NCBI RefSeq assembly: GCF_038502225.1
Contig: NC_091311.1
Coordinates: 32,938,506 to 33,002,505 of the forward strand
Direction of reading: 5' to 3'
DNA length: 64,000 nucleotides
DNA from: Cherax quadricarinatus
Taxonomy: Eukaryota; Arthropoda; Malacostraca; Decapoda; Parastacidae
A program made the position numbers and the translations under genes. The notes under the pieces are model-generated. The model did no database searches, was not told the origin of the DNA, and was given only the letters and a program-made list of their open reading frames with translations. Positions 34,451-45,399 of this stretch are shown one piece after another (within the stretch, counting starts at the first letter, position 1; the number at the start of each line of letters is the position of its first letter).

Positions 34451-34699
34451 ATCTGGAAATTTATCATAGGTATATCATTGGTAATATATGCTAAGAATTT
34501 TGTATTCTTATTTCTCGTTCATCTTTGTCTTTCCAGTGTTTTTCTTGTGTTTATCATTGTCTAATGTTTCTGAATGATTGTTCGTCTTACCTTGTGTTCC
34601 TTGATATTATCCGCAAATTTTACTCTACAGTCTTAAGTATTATTTTGTAAAATGCATAGTACACGAAGTTCATCTTTTTCCAAACACCCATAATTCTAA

Positions 34700-35860
34700 T
34701 TTTCTTGTTACCGGCTTCGAGGGCTCTTCTGCCTTAGGGCAGGCTTATCTATTGACCGCCTGGTGAAGCAGTGTTCGTGTCAGTGGCCCGCAGGGTCACA
34801 CAGCCATCACAGCCCTCTGGTCTTGCACTAGTAGAAGGAAATTACCCAGCTTCCTTAAAACTTTTATCTTTGTTCCGGCATTATTTCTGATACCTGCTAT
34901 TAGTATGTTGAGTCTTGGGCCATGTATTAATTGTTTCCAAGGTTTCTTCCTCCATCCTCTCTCATGCTCTGCACTGAGTTGATTCCAGTCAGTTATAGAA
35001 GGCTAGGGACCAGGCCCTAGCAAATATTTTCCATAAAAGTCTTATTAGGTATATGTACATGGAGTATTTTCCAGAGAAAGCACTCCATGTGCATTGAGAG
35101 AGTTCCCAGCAGCTCTGATGTTGTGTTGAGTCTGTGTTGGCATTATACAACTTCATTTTCCAGCACCAAACTGTTGAACTCGTGAGAGCACAAGTTATTG
35201 GACAAATGCGTCATTGGCATTGCTTCTCTTGTTTTGAAAGTTATCATAATCCACTGCCATTTGCTTGACCTTTCCCTTGCCTTGATGTTTTCCGAAAGAC
35301 AGATTCGAAAGTGTTTTACCTGTTCCTTAATGTTATGGTGTTCATTCGTTCTGTGTACTATACTGAGCTCTTCATTCCTCTCGTACCTAAACAGTTGAAG
35401 TCACCATTGAACAGCATGGTATTTTAATTTACTCATTGGACGACTTTTGTCGATATTTGTAATTTTTCTATCTTCAAATGGGGTGTTTTTCATGCATTTA
35501 TTTGTATTGCCTACGAAAGATGAAGCAGAGCTTGCTTAGTACACAATGATGTACGAAGTAGTAATGAGCTAGAACTGTTAGCTTCATTTGTGAACTGTTG
35601 CTCCCGGGTCGCATTTGTCAAATGCCTTTGCAAAATGTTCTCTATATTTACATCAGTGTTTTGTTTTCCTTCCAAGATCTCCATAATATTGTAGTGATTC
35701 AGTACTTGTGATATGCAAGACCCTCCTTCCTCTGAGGTCATGTTGACTTGGGTTATGTAGCTGAAGTATGTACATAAAGTCGGAACGCTTTCATGGTCAG
35801 CACAGACTATTAGATCTGCCATTTGTAGTAGGTAGAAATCCCTAGTCCTCTTGTAAATTT
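34700..35860 (-). mobile_element. LINE1, decayed minus-strand copy
   Basis: The 3' end and C-terminal blocks lie at 34700-35000 and the FKEHN-like and RDLG-like regions at 35270-35400. The first-aspartate region (FAKAFDKCDPGAT, near 35600-35640) and HYN/QVL-type helices continue to 35830. Many stops occur. Confidence 0.6.
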
Positions 35861-35869
35861 TACTTTTGT

Positions 35870-36050
35870 TCCAGTATTATGTTCCTTGATGTTGGTGATG
35901 GGCTCTTGATTTAGGGAATTGGATCTGTGCTCCAGTTCCCCGAATTAAGCCTGAATGCCTTCCACATCCCCCCCCCAGGCGCTGTATAATCCTCCGGGTT
36001 TAGCGCTTCCCCCTTGATTATAGTAATAATAATCCAGTATTATGTCCTTA
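35870..36050. repeat. Dispersed repeat ending in ATA units
   Basis: Contains CCCCCCCAGGCGCTGTATAA, TTTAGCGCTTCCCCCTTGAT and a TAGTAATAATAAT end. I recognise the phrase from decapod genomes as a common short repeat, by memory only. Its class is unknown. Confidence 0.4.
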
Positions 36051-36125
36051 CCTTAATAACAAAATACGCTACAATACCATGCCTGAAATAAATCTCCAAT
36101 ACCATAAGTTCGAAGTAAAACTACG

Positions 36126-36180
36126 TTTCGGTCCTTCCTCGTCCACTCGCCAGTCAATAATGGTCCAAGGAGGACCGAAA
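36126..36180. repeat. 10-bp-arm inverted repeat around GGTCC
   Basis: TTTCGGTCCT at 36126-36135 mirrors AGGACCGAAA at 36171-36180. Inside, GGTCC-AAGGA-GGACC forms a stem followed by GAAA, reminiscent of a ribozyme stem II, but the CUGANGA part is not preserved. Confidence 0.4.
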
Positions 36181-36459
36181 AAAATTGTTCGGTTTTATTG
36201 TGCACTATATGGTTTATGATTACGAAAGTGTGCGAGTGTATAATATGTATATATAATGGAGTATAGGAGAGTGGCAGCAGAATTAAACATTTTTGCTTTA
36301 AGGTCACACACTCACAGTGGAATGAAATAATGGGTAAAAAAAATTCTACTGACCTTTTGATACAGTTGGCTTAAATGTCATGCAAAAATAATTAGTGTTT
36401 TATACGACTGGTGCTGCAGGGTATCACTCTGTCTTACACCCTTGAATATACAGGCTGAC

Positions 36460-36800
36460 AGCTGCTACACTACCTCGGATCATTTACAAGCTAAGAGCAG
36501 TATCTTAGCTCTTCTCACATGTTGTGGTCTTATCCTGCTTTCAGTTCATGTAGTCTTAAGAGCTGTTACACTACCTCGGCTCATTGGAAAGTCCACTTCT
36601 ATTTAAGGTATACTACTATATCCTAGGATGACACCCACAACACTCTGCTAATACCCGGGTACCTATTTACTGCAAGGTACACGGGGGAAGGGAAAACAGG
36701 TGTCAGGAAACTTGCCCAACGTCTTCACCCGCCCCAAGATCAAATCCAGGTCCTTAGATTGAGCCTAAGATGAAACACAAGCATGACCATGGAGGTACCC
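36460..36800 (-). mobile_element. tRNA-derived SINE, decayed
   Basis: On the minus strand a box-B-like CTGGATTTGATC lies near 36730. The body includes GGTACCCGGGTATTAGCAGA and the tail CAATGAGCCGAGGTAGTGTA then ACAGCTCTTA. A second partial tail lies at 36465-36520. It shares layout with 39385-39600. Confidence 0.5.
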
Positions 36801-36908
36801 TGTAAAACTCCATACTAGTAGTTGTAATGATGCATCGAGAGATACACTTTCTCTTTAGGTAAAATACTTCCTTTTACACACTATATATATATATATACCT
36901 TGTGTGTG

Positions 36909-37032
36909 CATTATAATCACAGTGTAAAGTAGCAATGTTGCAAACGCTTTCGTAACCTTCACAGCATCAGTGTTCCTTAATAACGTTAGATATCACGAAT
37001 GCTCTTGAAATACTGCTACTTTGATTATAATG
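36909..37032. repeat. Inverted repeat with CTGATG and GAAAGCG words
   Basis: CATTATAATCA...AAGTAGCA on the left pairs with TGCTACTTTGATTATAATG at 37014-37032. Between them the minus strand reads CACTGATGCTGTGAAGG then TTACGAAAGCGTTTGC, with a GTGA-AGG-TTAC stem. It is possibly ribozyme-like but lacks the last A of CUGANGA. Confidence 0.45.
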
Positions 37033-37319
37033 TATATTGAGATATAAGCTGTTTATTATGAACATATTTTATATACCTTGAGTGTGTTGAAACTACGAGA
37101 CGTCTCGAACGTGTCAGGAATAAACACTGGAAATAAGATCAATAGTGGTGGTGGTGGTAGCTGGTGATTGTAGTGGTTATAATGGGGAAAATTGCTGCAG
37201 TATCGAGGGTTGCTTCACACTCATACCCTGATCCCAGTTCTTGTTATTATTGTCTTCTATAGTTATCAAGTTATTTTCTTATCTGCCTTACTATTGTACC
37301 TGTGTAGGATTCTATGCTG

Positions 37320-37430
37320 CATGTATCAACAGCCTTATTGATCATGCCATCAACCAGGAGGCCTGGTTAGGAACCGAACTGCTTGGGGCAATAACCTCCG
37401 GAATCCACAGGAAGTAGGTAGATAAAGCAA
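37320..37430 (+). mobile_element. LINE1 3' end remnant
   Basis: Reads SLIDHAINQEAWLGTELLGA then ATAACCTCCGGAATCC, the usual LINE1 end. Confidence 0.6.
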
Positions 37431-37560
37431 TTGAAGAAAATCCAGTAATAAACTTGCATGTGCTGAGCTCCAGCTCTTGTATCAGCCTCTTAACTTCCTG
37501 TTGGCAGACGTGATCCATCTCGTGTTACTAAATCCACGGACGGCTGTAGCTTGTTCCCAG

Positions 37561-38130
37561 CAGTGCTTCCCAACTTTTTTGGTGTAACACTTTTCAGTTT
37601 ATCCAAGTTATTGACATTCCTCTTGTAAATAAAACTCCTTACTCTTGATCAAGTGTTTACTAAAACTAGAATTCTGTATGTGGTAAAAATATCCATATGA
37701 TTTAAAAGACAAAACTCAAGATTATTAAAATAGCTATTCATATTATCGAAATATTCATTGGCTTGTGTCTTGCCTATATAAATGCAAAACCTTTTTTTAT
37801 ACAATCTTTACTGATATTGTTAATGATGGTTGGTATTGTTTTAGTTTCCAACTGTCAGTTGGTGATGATGTTTAAGACAATTCAGAACAGAAATTATCCT
37901 TACCATGGCTAGTCTGCTCTGTAACTTTCATTTTATAAACAGACACCAGAAAGCAGTCTCATGCATATACTGTATGTCAGAGGCTGTGGTGGTTAGTTGT
38001 ATACTATGCAAATGAACATCGAAATTAACTTTTCTTTGTCACCAATGAAGAAATTTTGTTGGCTTCAAGATCTCGAGAAACTACTGGCGACCCAACTTGG
38101 GGTTGTGACACTATGGTTAGCAACCCCTGC
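37561..38130 (+). mobile_element. Probable hAT-like non-autonomous element
   Basis: It begins CAGTGCTTCCCAACTTTTTT and ends GGTTAGCAACCCCTG, which reads CAGGGGTTGCTAACC in reverse. Such CAG-NN-TTCCCAACC ends are typical of hAT transposons. The 570-bp interior is non-coding. The neighbouring 8 bases do not match clearly, so no target duplication is claimed. Confidence 0.5.
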
Positions 38131-38330
38131 TCTACTGTCTCCAGTAATTCATTTCACTTCTTTCATGCCCTGATACTGAGGAAATACTTCCTTACCTTTG
38201 TGATTCAGCTCTGATCCATTCTATACGCGGTAGTATCTCTTGGATTATTTTGTGTGTCATAACTAGATCTTCTTTTCATTGCTGTGGTAAAGAAGTAAGG
38301 TTTAGTCTTTCGTAATAGTATTCATTCTCC
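38130..38330 (-). mobile_element. Possible decayed LINE2-like fragment
   Basis: CTGATACTGAGGAAATACTT and CCTTTGTGATTCAGC match the wording of reversed LINE2 C-termini (compare CTGAAGAAATACTTCCTGAC at 5430). No frame is left. Confidence 0.35.
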
Positions 38331-38366
38331 ACTTTAGGTACTACACTGGTGACTGGGTGTTGGACT

Positions 38367-38816
38367 TTTTTTTTTTTTTTTTGATAAATTAGACACATGT
38401 GCAACTCTTGGGTATCTTTATTGAGGAAACGTTTCGCCACACAGTGGCTTCATCAGTCCATACGTAGGAGAAACTTGAAGAACAGGAGGAGAATGAGGTA
38501 ATCAGTCCCTCAACCTTGAGTCGATGTGGTCAGTCCATCAATCTTGAATAGAATACGGCATATCAGCGGAGAAGCAGCTTATAAACCGTATGGCAGGAGA
38601 GGTGCAGCAGTCATAGGTCGTGTCACATTTGTTCAATGTGGAAGTAGGTCGTGCCCAAGAATTAGGCAAGCGAAGAATTCCTAAGTATTAAGATCCCAAG
38701 AAGTTGCAGTGTCTGACAGATTTGTAGATGAATGGTTCAGAGAACCGACATGTTGACAAATTAGACACATGTGCACATGTGTCTAATTTATCAACATGTC
38801 GGTTCTCTGAACCATT
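38367..38816 (-). mobile_element. Hammerhead-bearing repeat, copy 1, with poly(A)
   Basis: Read on the minus strand, the element opens with a 43-bp snap-back palindrome (38731-38816) and runs through about 372 bp to a hammerhead core. It then ends in a second copy of GCACATGTGTCTAA followed by about 17 A (38367-38382). The word TTAGACACATGTGC occurs at 38389-38402 and again at 38761-38774, 372 bp apart, so the copy spans one full unit plus a junction. No open frame is present. This fits retrozyme-like or Penelope-like terminal units known to carry such ribozymes, moved by another element's reverse transcriptase. Confidence 0.65.
38425..38456 (-). ncRNA. Type-I-like hammerhead ribozyme core
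   Basis: On the minus strand CTGATGA (38450-38456) is followed by stem II, GCCAC-TGT-GTGGC (38436-38448), then GAAA (38432-38435) and CGTTTC. These are all invariant parts of a hammerhead core. Stem III is minimal and its AAACGTTT is self-complementary, as expected for forms that act as dimers. Stem I can pair GGA with TCC next to the core and TAT with ATA after a bulge. The cleavage base is uncertain; activity is inferred. Confidence 0.6.
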
Positions 38817-39180
38817 TTTTTTTTCTTTAAGTTTTGGCTGGTTAAAAAAGCGGTACTCTCGAGGACCCAGGAAGTTGGTAATGCTTCGAGGGATTCTTTG
38901 TTCAGATTTTCTAAAGGTCATTCTTAAGTTTGCTTGTCTGGTATACACTGTTTATGTTATTCTTTTTGTGTGCTAAGGGAGGAAGGTTAGCCGTGTTTAC
39001 TCGCTCTTTTTTTAGTTTCATGACTGAGAGTTCTTACCCCAGATAGTATACACAGGATCCAGCCTCATCTGCCCTCGACCAAGTTTCATTGCCATCTAGT
39101 TTCTTCACTTGAATTTTATTATTTGTTTGCCATTGCTGTAGGAGTGTGCCACATGGTAGACTTACATTTGCCACGAACAA

Positions 39181-39375
39181 TATATACAAAAGATAAGGTA
39201 ATCAGTCCCTCAGCCTGAGGGACTGATTACCTCATCTTCTGTATATAGTTCTACTGTCTTCAAATTATATCCTAGAATTTGTATTGATAAAGCCACTGGA
39301 TGGCGAAACGTCTACAATAAAAATACAGAGATGTTGCACGTGTCTTAATTTCATCTTGTCGGTATTGTAATCCAT
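39181..39375 (+). mobile_element. Hammerhead-bearing repeat, copy 2
   Basis: It starts with a snap-back palindrome: 39181-39213 mirrors 39215-39247 with two mismatches and a one-base loop. The hammerhead-like segment, CAATAAAAATACAG and TTGCACGTGTCTTAATTT follow. It then continues past the unit boundary into CTTGTCGG, as copies 1 and 3 do. It is about half a unit long and in opposite orientation to copy 1. Confidence 0.6.
39279..39317 (+). ncRNA. Variant hammerhead core with U3-A8 change
   Basis: Stem I is perfect: TTGTA (39279-39283) pairs with TACAA (39313-39317). The core reads TTGATAA (39284-39290) where CTGATGA is standard. Stem II is GCCA-CTGGA-TGGC (39292-39304), followed by GAAA (39305-39308) and CGTC. 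The predicted cut is after C39312. C3 and G8 are both changed, to U and A, which would keep their known pairing. Activity is uncertain. Confidence 0.5.
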
Positions 39376-39384
39376 TCTTGTACA

Positions 39385-39600
39385 TTACACAGCTGTTATC
39401 CTACCTCGGCTCATTTCAGAACTCGGCCATATCTAAGGTACACTTCTCGGAATGTCATCCATGACAGTTAACACCCAGGTACCCATTTATTAGATGAATA
39501 GGTGTAAATAAATGTATCCAGGGTTTCAGGATCGAACCTTGGTTCCGCAGTTGTACTGATGGCAGTACCACTTAAGCCAGGTCTTGGGGAATAGGGGGAG
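39385..39600 (-). mobile_element. tRNA-derived SINE
   Basis: On the minus strand the head has a box-A-like TGGCTTAAGTGGTACTGC and a perfect box B, GGTTCGATCC, near 39530-39590. The body includes GGGTACCTGGGTGTTAAC and the tail CCGAGGTAGGATAACAGCTG. The tail resembles the 3' end of LINE3. It is better preserved than 36460-36800. Confidence 0.65.
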
Positions 39601-40075
39601 GACGACTGCAAGGATTAGTTGGCTGCTTATGTACACTAGTAGTAGTGTTGATCTTTGAGTTGCGACTTTGGTGAACACAAGCTTATCCGACCTGTAGACT
39701 GTTCGTGTATACCATGAGAGGTAGTAGACCTGCAGCTGTCGTAGAGGCCTACACTGGCTATTAATACCAGGAGTGGACCTGGAACATGTCTAGGACGACT
39801 AAAAATCTCTCCCATCTGGCAGAGGTTGACTGTTCAGGTTCACCAGTAACAGTGTTGAACCTATAGATCTACGCATTCTTCATATTCCTTTAAACTAACA
39901 CTGAGACTGTCACTTCTTTATACTGTCGAAGGTTTTCTTGCAGGTTTGTGCGTATATTCAACTATATATTTGCAGATGTTGACCTCCAGCTCTTCATCCC
40001 CTGCTCCTTTTGGGTTCTCTAGTATCAACTTTGAATTAATCTCCATTTCATAGTTTTATCATAATTTCAAGACTA
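39601..40075. other. No recognised feature
   Basis: Unique-looking sequence without coding signal. Confidence 0.4.
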
Positions 40076-41375
40076 TCACCACCACTATCACCACCACCAC
40101 ACTATCACCACCACCACCACACTATTACCACCACTATCACCACCACCAACACACTATCACCACCACCACTATCACCACCACCACACTATCACCACCACCA
40201 CCACACTACCACCACCACCACACTATTACCACCACACTATCATCACCACTACCACCACACTATCACCACCTATCACCACCACCACCACCACCACACTATC
40301 ACCACCTATCACCACCACCACACTATCACCACCACCACCACACTATCACCACCACTATCACCACTATCGCCACCACCACACTATCACCACCACCACACTA
40401 TCACCACACTATTACCACCACTATCACCACCACCACCACACTATTACCACCACTATCACCACCACCACCACACTACCACCACCACCACACTACCACCACC
40501 ACACTATCACCACCACCACCACACTACCACCACCACACTATTACCACCATCACCACCACTATCACCACCACCACCACTATTACCACCACTATCACCACCA
40601 CTATCATCACCACCACCACACTATCACCACCACCACCACACTATCACCACCACCACCACACTATCACCACCACTATCACCACCACTATCACCACCACACT
40701 ACCACCACTATCACCACCACACTATTACCACCACTATCACCACCACACTATTACCACCACTATCACCACCACCACTACACTATCACCACCACCACCACAC
40801 TATCACCACCACCACCACACTATCACCACCACACTATCACCACCACGACCACACTATTACCACCACACTATTACCACCACCACACTATTGCCACCACCAC
40901 CACACTATCACCACCACCACCACACTATTACCACCACCACTACACTATCACCACCACCACCACACTATCACCACCACCACACTATCACCACTACACTATC
41001 ACCACCACCACTACACTATCACCACCACCACCACACTATATCACCACCACCACACTATATCACCACCACACTATCATCATCACCACCACCACACTATCAT
41101 CATCACCACCACCACACTATCATCATCACCACCACCACACTATCATCATCACCACCACCACACTATCATCATCACCACCACCACACTGTCACCACCACCC
41201 CCACACTGTCACCACCACCCCCACACTGTCACCACCACCCCCACACTGTCACCACCCCCACACTGTCACCACCACCCCCACACTATCACCACCACCCCCA
41301 CACTATCACCACCACCCCCACACTATCACCACCACCACCACACTATCACCACCACACACTATCACCACCAACACA
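40076..41375. repeat. CAC-rich satellite with CTATCAC units
   Basis: About 1.3 kb of CACTATCACCACCACCAC-type units of varying length. The right end has variants CATCATCACCACC and CACTGTCACCACCACCCC. It is nearly free of G on the plus strand. It ends within a few bases of LINE1 copy B. Confidence 0.95.
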
Positions 41376-41382
41376 CGCTACA

Positions 41383-41722
<340 letters not shown>

Positions 41723-43790
41723 GTGGTGATCCAGAAGAAAATGGGTTACCGAATTGCTAAAAAAAAAAAAATGTTGCAGCAAAGGAAAGTTGGGATTAGC
41801 CGAGAGATCACTGAATTAGAGCAAAAACTTAGGATGTCATACCTCACAGAAGAAGTGCAAAGGGAACAAAGGGCCATACAGAATATTGCAAGAAACCCTA
41901 AATATTTTTATTCATATGCAAAATCGAAGCTAAGAACTACCTGTAGAATTGGACCGTTATTGAGAGGAGATTCGTATACCGACGATGAACAGGAAATGAG
42001 TGACATCCTAAAAGAACAATACGAGTCGGTCTTCAGCAACCCACTAAATGACAGCAAGGTAGAAAATGCAGAAATATTTTTCACTCCAGCAGAAGGCCGC
42101 GCAGACCAACTAACGGACATTAGTACAAATCCCATAGATTTCGAATAAGAAATGGATAACATGCCAAGTCACTCAGCACCTGAACCAGATTCGTGGAATG
42201 CTCTGTTTATAAAGAAGTGCAAAGTACCATTAGCACGGGCCCTCAGTATTCTTTGGAGAAAGAGCTTAGATCTAGGTGAAGTACCGGAGGCCTTAGAGTG
42301 CAGACATAGTTCCTTTACATAAGGGAGGTAGTAGAGCACTAGCTAAAAATTGCAGACCAGTAGCTCTAACTTCTCACATCATAAAAATCTTCGAAAGAGT
42401 GATGAGACGGCAGATTACGAAGTTCATGAACCGGCACAACCAACATAACCTGAACCAGCATAGTTTTAGAGCAGGACGATCATGCCTGTCACAGCTGCTG
42501 AACCATTATGACAGAATTACGGAGGCATTGGAAAAAGACCAAAACGCAGGTGTGATTTACACAGATTTTGCAAAGACGTTTGACAAATGCGATCATGGAG
42601 TGATAGCGCACAAAATGAGGTCCGTGGGCATTACGGGGAAGGTAAGCAGATGGATTTTCGGGTTCCTAAGACACACAACACAAAAAGTAGTAGTGAACAG
42701 GGTAAGATCCAGCATCATCGAGGTCAGAAGCTCAGTGCCCCAAGGCACTGTCCTGGCACCTCTTCTGTTTCTTATCCTCATAGCAGACATAGATAAAAAC
42801 ACCCGTGACACTTTTATATCAACATTTGCAGATGCCACTAAAATAAGCATGAAAGTCACTACGGTAGAGGACACTGAAAAATTACAGTTAGGTATACGCA
42901 GAGCTTTCCAATGGGCAGTGAAAAACAACATGACGTTCATTGGTGATAAGTTCCAGCTGCTTAGGTATGGATAGAATAAAGAACTCAAAAGGAACACTAT
43001 ATACAAAATTCAAGAGGATCATCAAATAGAACGAAAGGAACACGTAAAGGACCTGGGAATAATTATATAAGCTGACCTTTCTTTTAAAGATCATATGACA
43101 AAGATCACGACAGCCAGGAAGATGATTGAGTGGGTATTGAGAACTTTCAAAACAAGGGAAATGGTGCCTGCCGATGGTGACATTCTTCAAATCGCTAGTG
43201 CTCCCTCGTTTAGAATATTGCTCAGTGCTGACGGCCCCGTTCAAAGCAGGAAAAATATCAGAGCTGGAACAAATACAGAGATCGTTTACGACTCACATTG
43301 AGCCAATAAAGCACCTAAATTACTGGGAACGCCTTCAAGTCTTGAACATGTATTCATTGGAGCGGAGTAGAGATACATGATAATATATAACTGGAAAGTA
43401 CTCGAGGGCCTGGTCCCAAATCTGCACACTGCCATAACATACTGGAGTAAGAGAGATGGGAGGAAGTGTAAAATAAACCCAGTGAGGAGCAGGGGTGCGG
43501 TGGAGACAATAAGGTAACACTGTATCAACATCCGGGGTCCCAGACTATTCAACATCTTACCAGAAGATATCCGAAATACGGCTGGAACAAATGTAGAAGC
43601 CTTCAAGAGGAAACTGGACAAGTAACCTCACCAGGTGCCAGATCAACCAGGCTGTGATAGATATGTGGGGCAGCGGGCCTCCAGCAGCAACAGCCTGGTT
43701 GACGAGACAAGCACCAGACGAGCCTGGCCCATGGCCGGGCTGAAAGAGTAGAGAAACTCTCGGAAACTCTTCAAAGGTATATAAAGGTAA
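41723..43790 (+). pseudogene. LINE1 copy B, RT domain to 3' end
   Basis: The linker frame at 41723-42148 is followed by SHSAPEPDSWNALFIKKCK and ILWRKSLDLGEVPEALE. Next, 42399-42974 holds HSFRAGRSCLSQLLNHYD, YTDFAKTFDKCDHGVIAHKM and SVPQGTVLAPLLFLILIADI. FADAT at 42825-42839 replaces FADDT, losing one catalytic aspartate. The thumb and YWERLQVLNMYSLERS end near 43380; the 3' end runs to about 43790. It is the most complete partner of copy A and the two share one subfamily. Confidence 0.85.
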
Positions 43791-43884
43791 GGTATATCTC
43801 TGCTCCCTGAACAGTCCATCTACATTCCTGTCACACATCATCTTAGGATCTTGATACAGGGAATTCTACGTTTTCCTAACCTAT

Positions 43885-44105
43885 AGGCAGGATCTTCCTT
43901 TTTTCAACAAACCGGCCATATCCCAGCGAGGCAGGGTAACCTGAAATGAAAAACGAAAGTTTATCTCTTAATTTAGTAATTTATACAGAAGGGGTTACTA
44001 GCCCCTTGCTCCCGGCATTTTAGTCTCCTCTTACAACACACATGGCGTAGGGAGGAAGAATTCTGTTCTACTTTCCCATGGTGAGCATGAATTACTATTA
44101 ATTGT
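43885..44105. repeat. Dispersed decapod-type repeat
   Basis: Phrases AACCGGCCATATCCCAGCGA, AGGGGTTACTAGCCCCTTGC and CCCGGCATTTTAGTCTCCTC are recalled from other decapod sequences as a common repeat, by memory only. It contains the hairpin GGGGTTACTAGCCCC. The class is unknown. Confidence 0.5.
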
Positions 44106-44189
44106 GAATTTGCCAAGGTGACACCGCCTACAACTGCTTCAGTTCGCCAGTCTGCAGTATATAAGCCCCTTCGCGCATATTCTGTATTC

Positions 44190-44395
44190 GAATCAAGATT
44201 GATGGACTAATTACATAGACTCCAGGTTCAGGGACTGATTATCAATCTCCTTCTGATCTTCACTACTCTCCTTTGTATTAGATGAAGCCACTGTATGACG
44301 AAACTTACTACAATAAACATACCCAAACATTGCACGTGTTTAATTTACAAACTTGTCGGTTCTCTGAACCATTCATCTACGTCTTAATAATGCTT
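44190..44395 (+). mobile_element. Hammerhead-bearing repeat, copy 3
   Basis: CAGGGACTGATTATCAATCT leads to TTGTA (44273-44277), TTAGATGA, AGCCACTGTATGAC, GAAA (44300-44303) and TACAA (44309-44313). Then come CAATAAACATACCC, TTGCACGTGTTTAATTT, TGTCGGTTCTCTGAACCATT and CATCTAC. Stem I still pairs (TTGTA/TACAA), but stem II has two mismatches and the core an altered base, so this ribozyme is probably dead. It also crosses the unit junction. Confidence 0.6.
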
Positions 44396-44814
44396 CCCCT
44401 AGTCTTCATTTCTTGCTGTGTCATCTAGTTCAGGTCTCATTACGCGCCAACTTGTCTTGACTGAGAACCAAGTACAAGAGTACATGCATGGATCGTGTTG
44501 AGCACATAGATTGGTGAAAATGATTGTTTATAGTGAGGGCGTGCTTCATCTTATAAACCTGCTTGCTACACTGATCCTTTTCTTATTTTTAAAAAACGAA
44601 CAAGTCCGTGGAGACGCACTTCTCACTGATATTGTATTAAAATAACATTTTGTTTATTTCAAGACATGACAGAACATCCCGTTGTATTCGTTAGTTCATT
44701 TGTCGATATAAAAATTAATATTTGTATTTTTACTTTTGGTTGTAGTCTCTGGTTTAACGTAGCTGCTCTTGATGCCCCTGGTGTCGGGGTGGCGAGTAGT
44801 TCCAAAACATTCCC

Positions 44815-45071
44815 TATAAAGGTGATGAAGAACGCCGGTAGTTAAGAATAGTGGTTACCTTAGAGAGAGAGAGTTGAATTCGACAGAAAGCTAATACTGG
44901 TATGAAGACTGGGAGTGGTAAGTCTGTGTGAGTGTGATGGTGAGTGGTTGAGTGCTTGAGGCTGGTGGTCCAGTAGTCATCTAGTGAGACACCTCATCCC
45001 CCTCCTTACTACTCAGGCTGCTGCTACCATGATGCCTGTGACTTGCGCTACAGTGCTGGTAACTACGGCCA
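44815..45071 (+). other. Candidate TATA box and short first exon
   Basis: In a repeat-free stretch, TATAAA at 44815-44820 is followed 200 bp later by a pyrimidine-rich tract and CAG at 45014-45016. Then GCTACCATGATG follows, with a start at 45029 in a strong context. The 14 codons MMPVTCATVLVTTA precede A|GTAAGA at 45072. This arrangement suits a short exon of a secreted arthropod protein, but all parts are short motifs and no later exon was seen. Confidence 0.15.
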
Positions 45072-45399
45072 GTAAGAGTGGTGTTAAGGGATGTATGAGC
45101 GTGTGACGGTCAGAGTTTCTCACACCAACGCAATTTCCTCCTTCACAATTGGGTGCTGTGCAACTACTGTTGCTGCTGCTTCCAGACAGTGACGTGTGTA
45201 CATTTAAACGTTCCCTTGGTGCGATCACCCAGAAACATTGCCGGCTATGACGCAGCCTTTGTTCAATTTGTTTGTGTATTTTTATTTTTAGGCTGTATAA
45301 CCTATTCTAACTTTGCCAAACTTAAAACAAAAAAAAAAGGGGAAATATTTATATCAGTCCGCTAAACAAAAGGGCAGAGAATACAGAAGTATTTTAATT
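45072..45399. other. No recognised feature
   Basis: Unique-looking sequence; nothing further was seen in support of a gene. Confidence 0.35.

Noticed and set aside
37080..37125. CGAGACGTCTCG palindrome as a regulatory site
   Set aside because: A single 12-bp palindrome in unremarkable sequence; expected by chance in 64 kb with such repeats.
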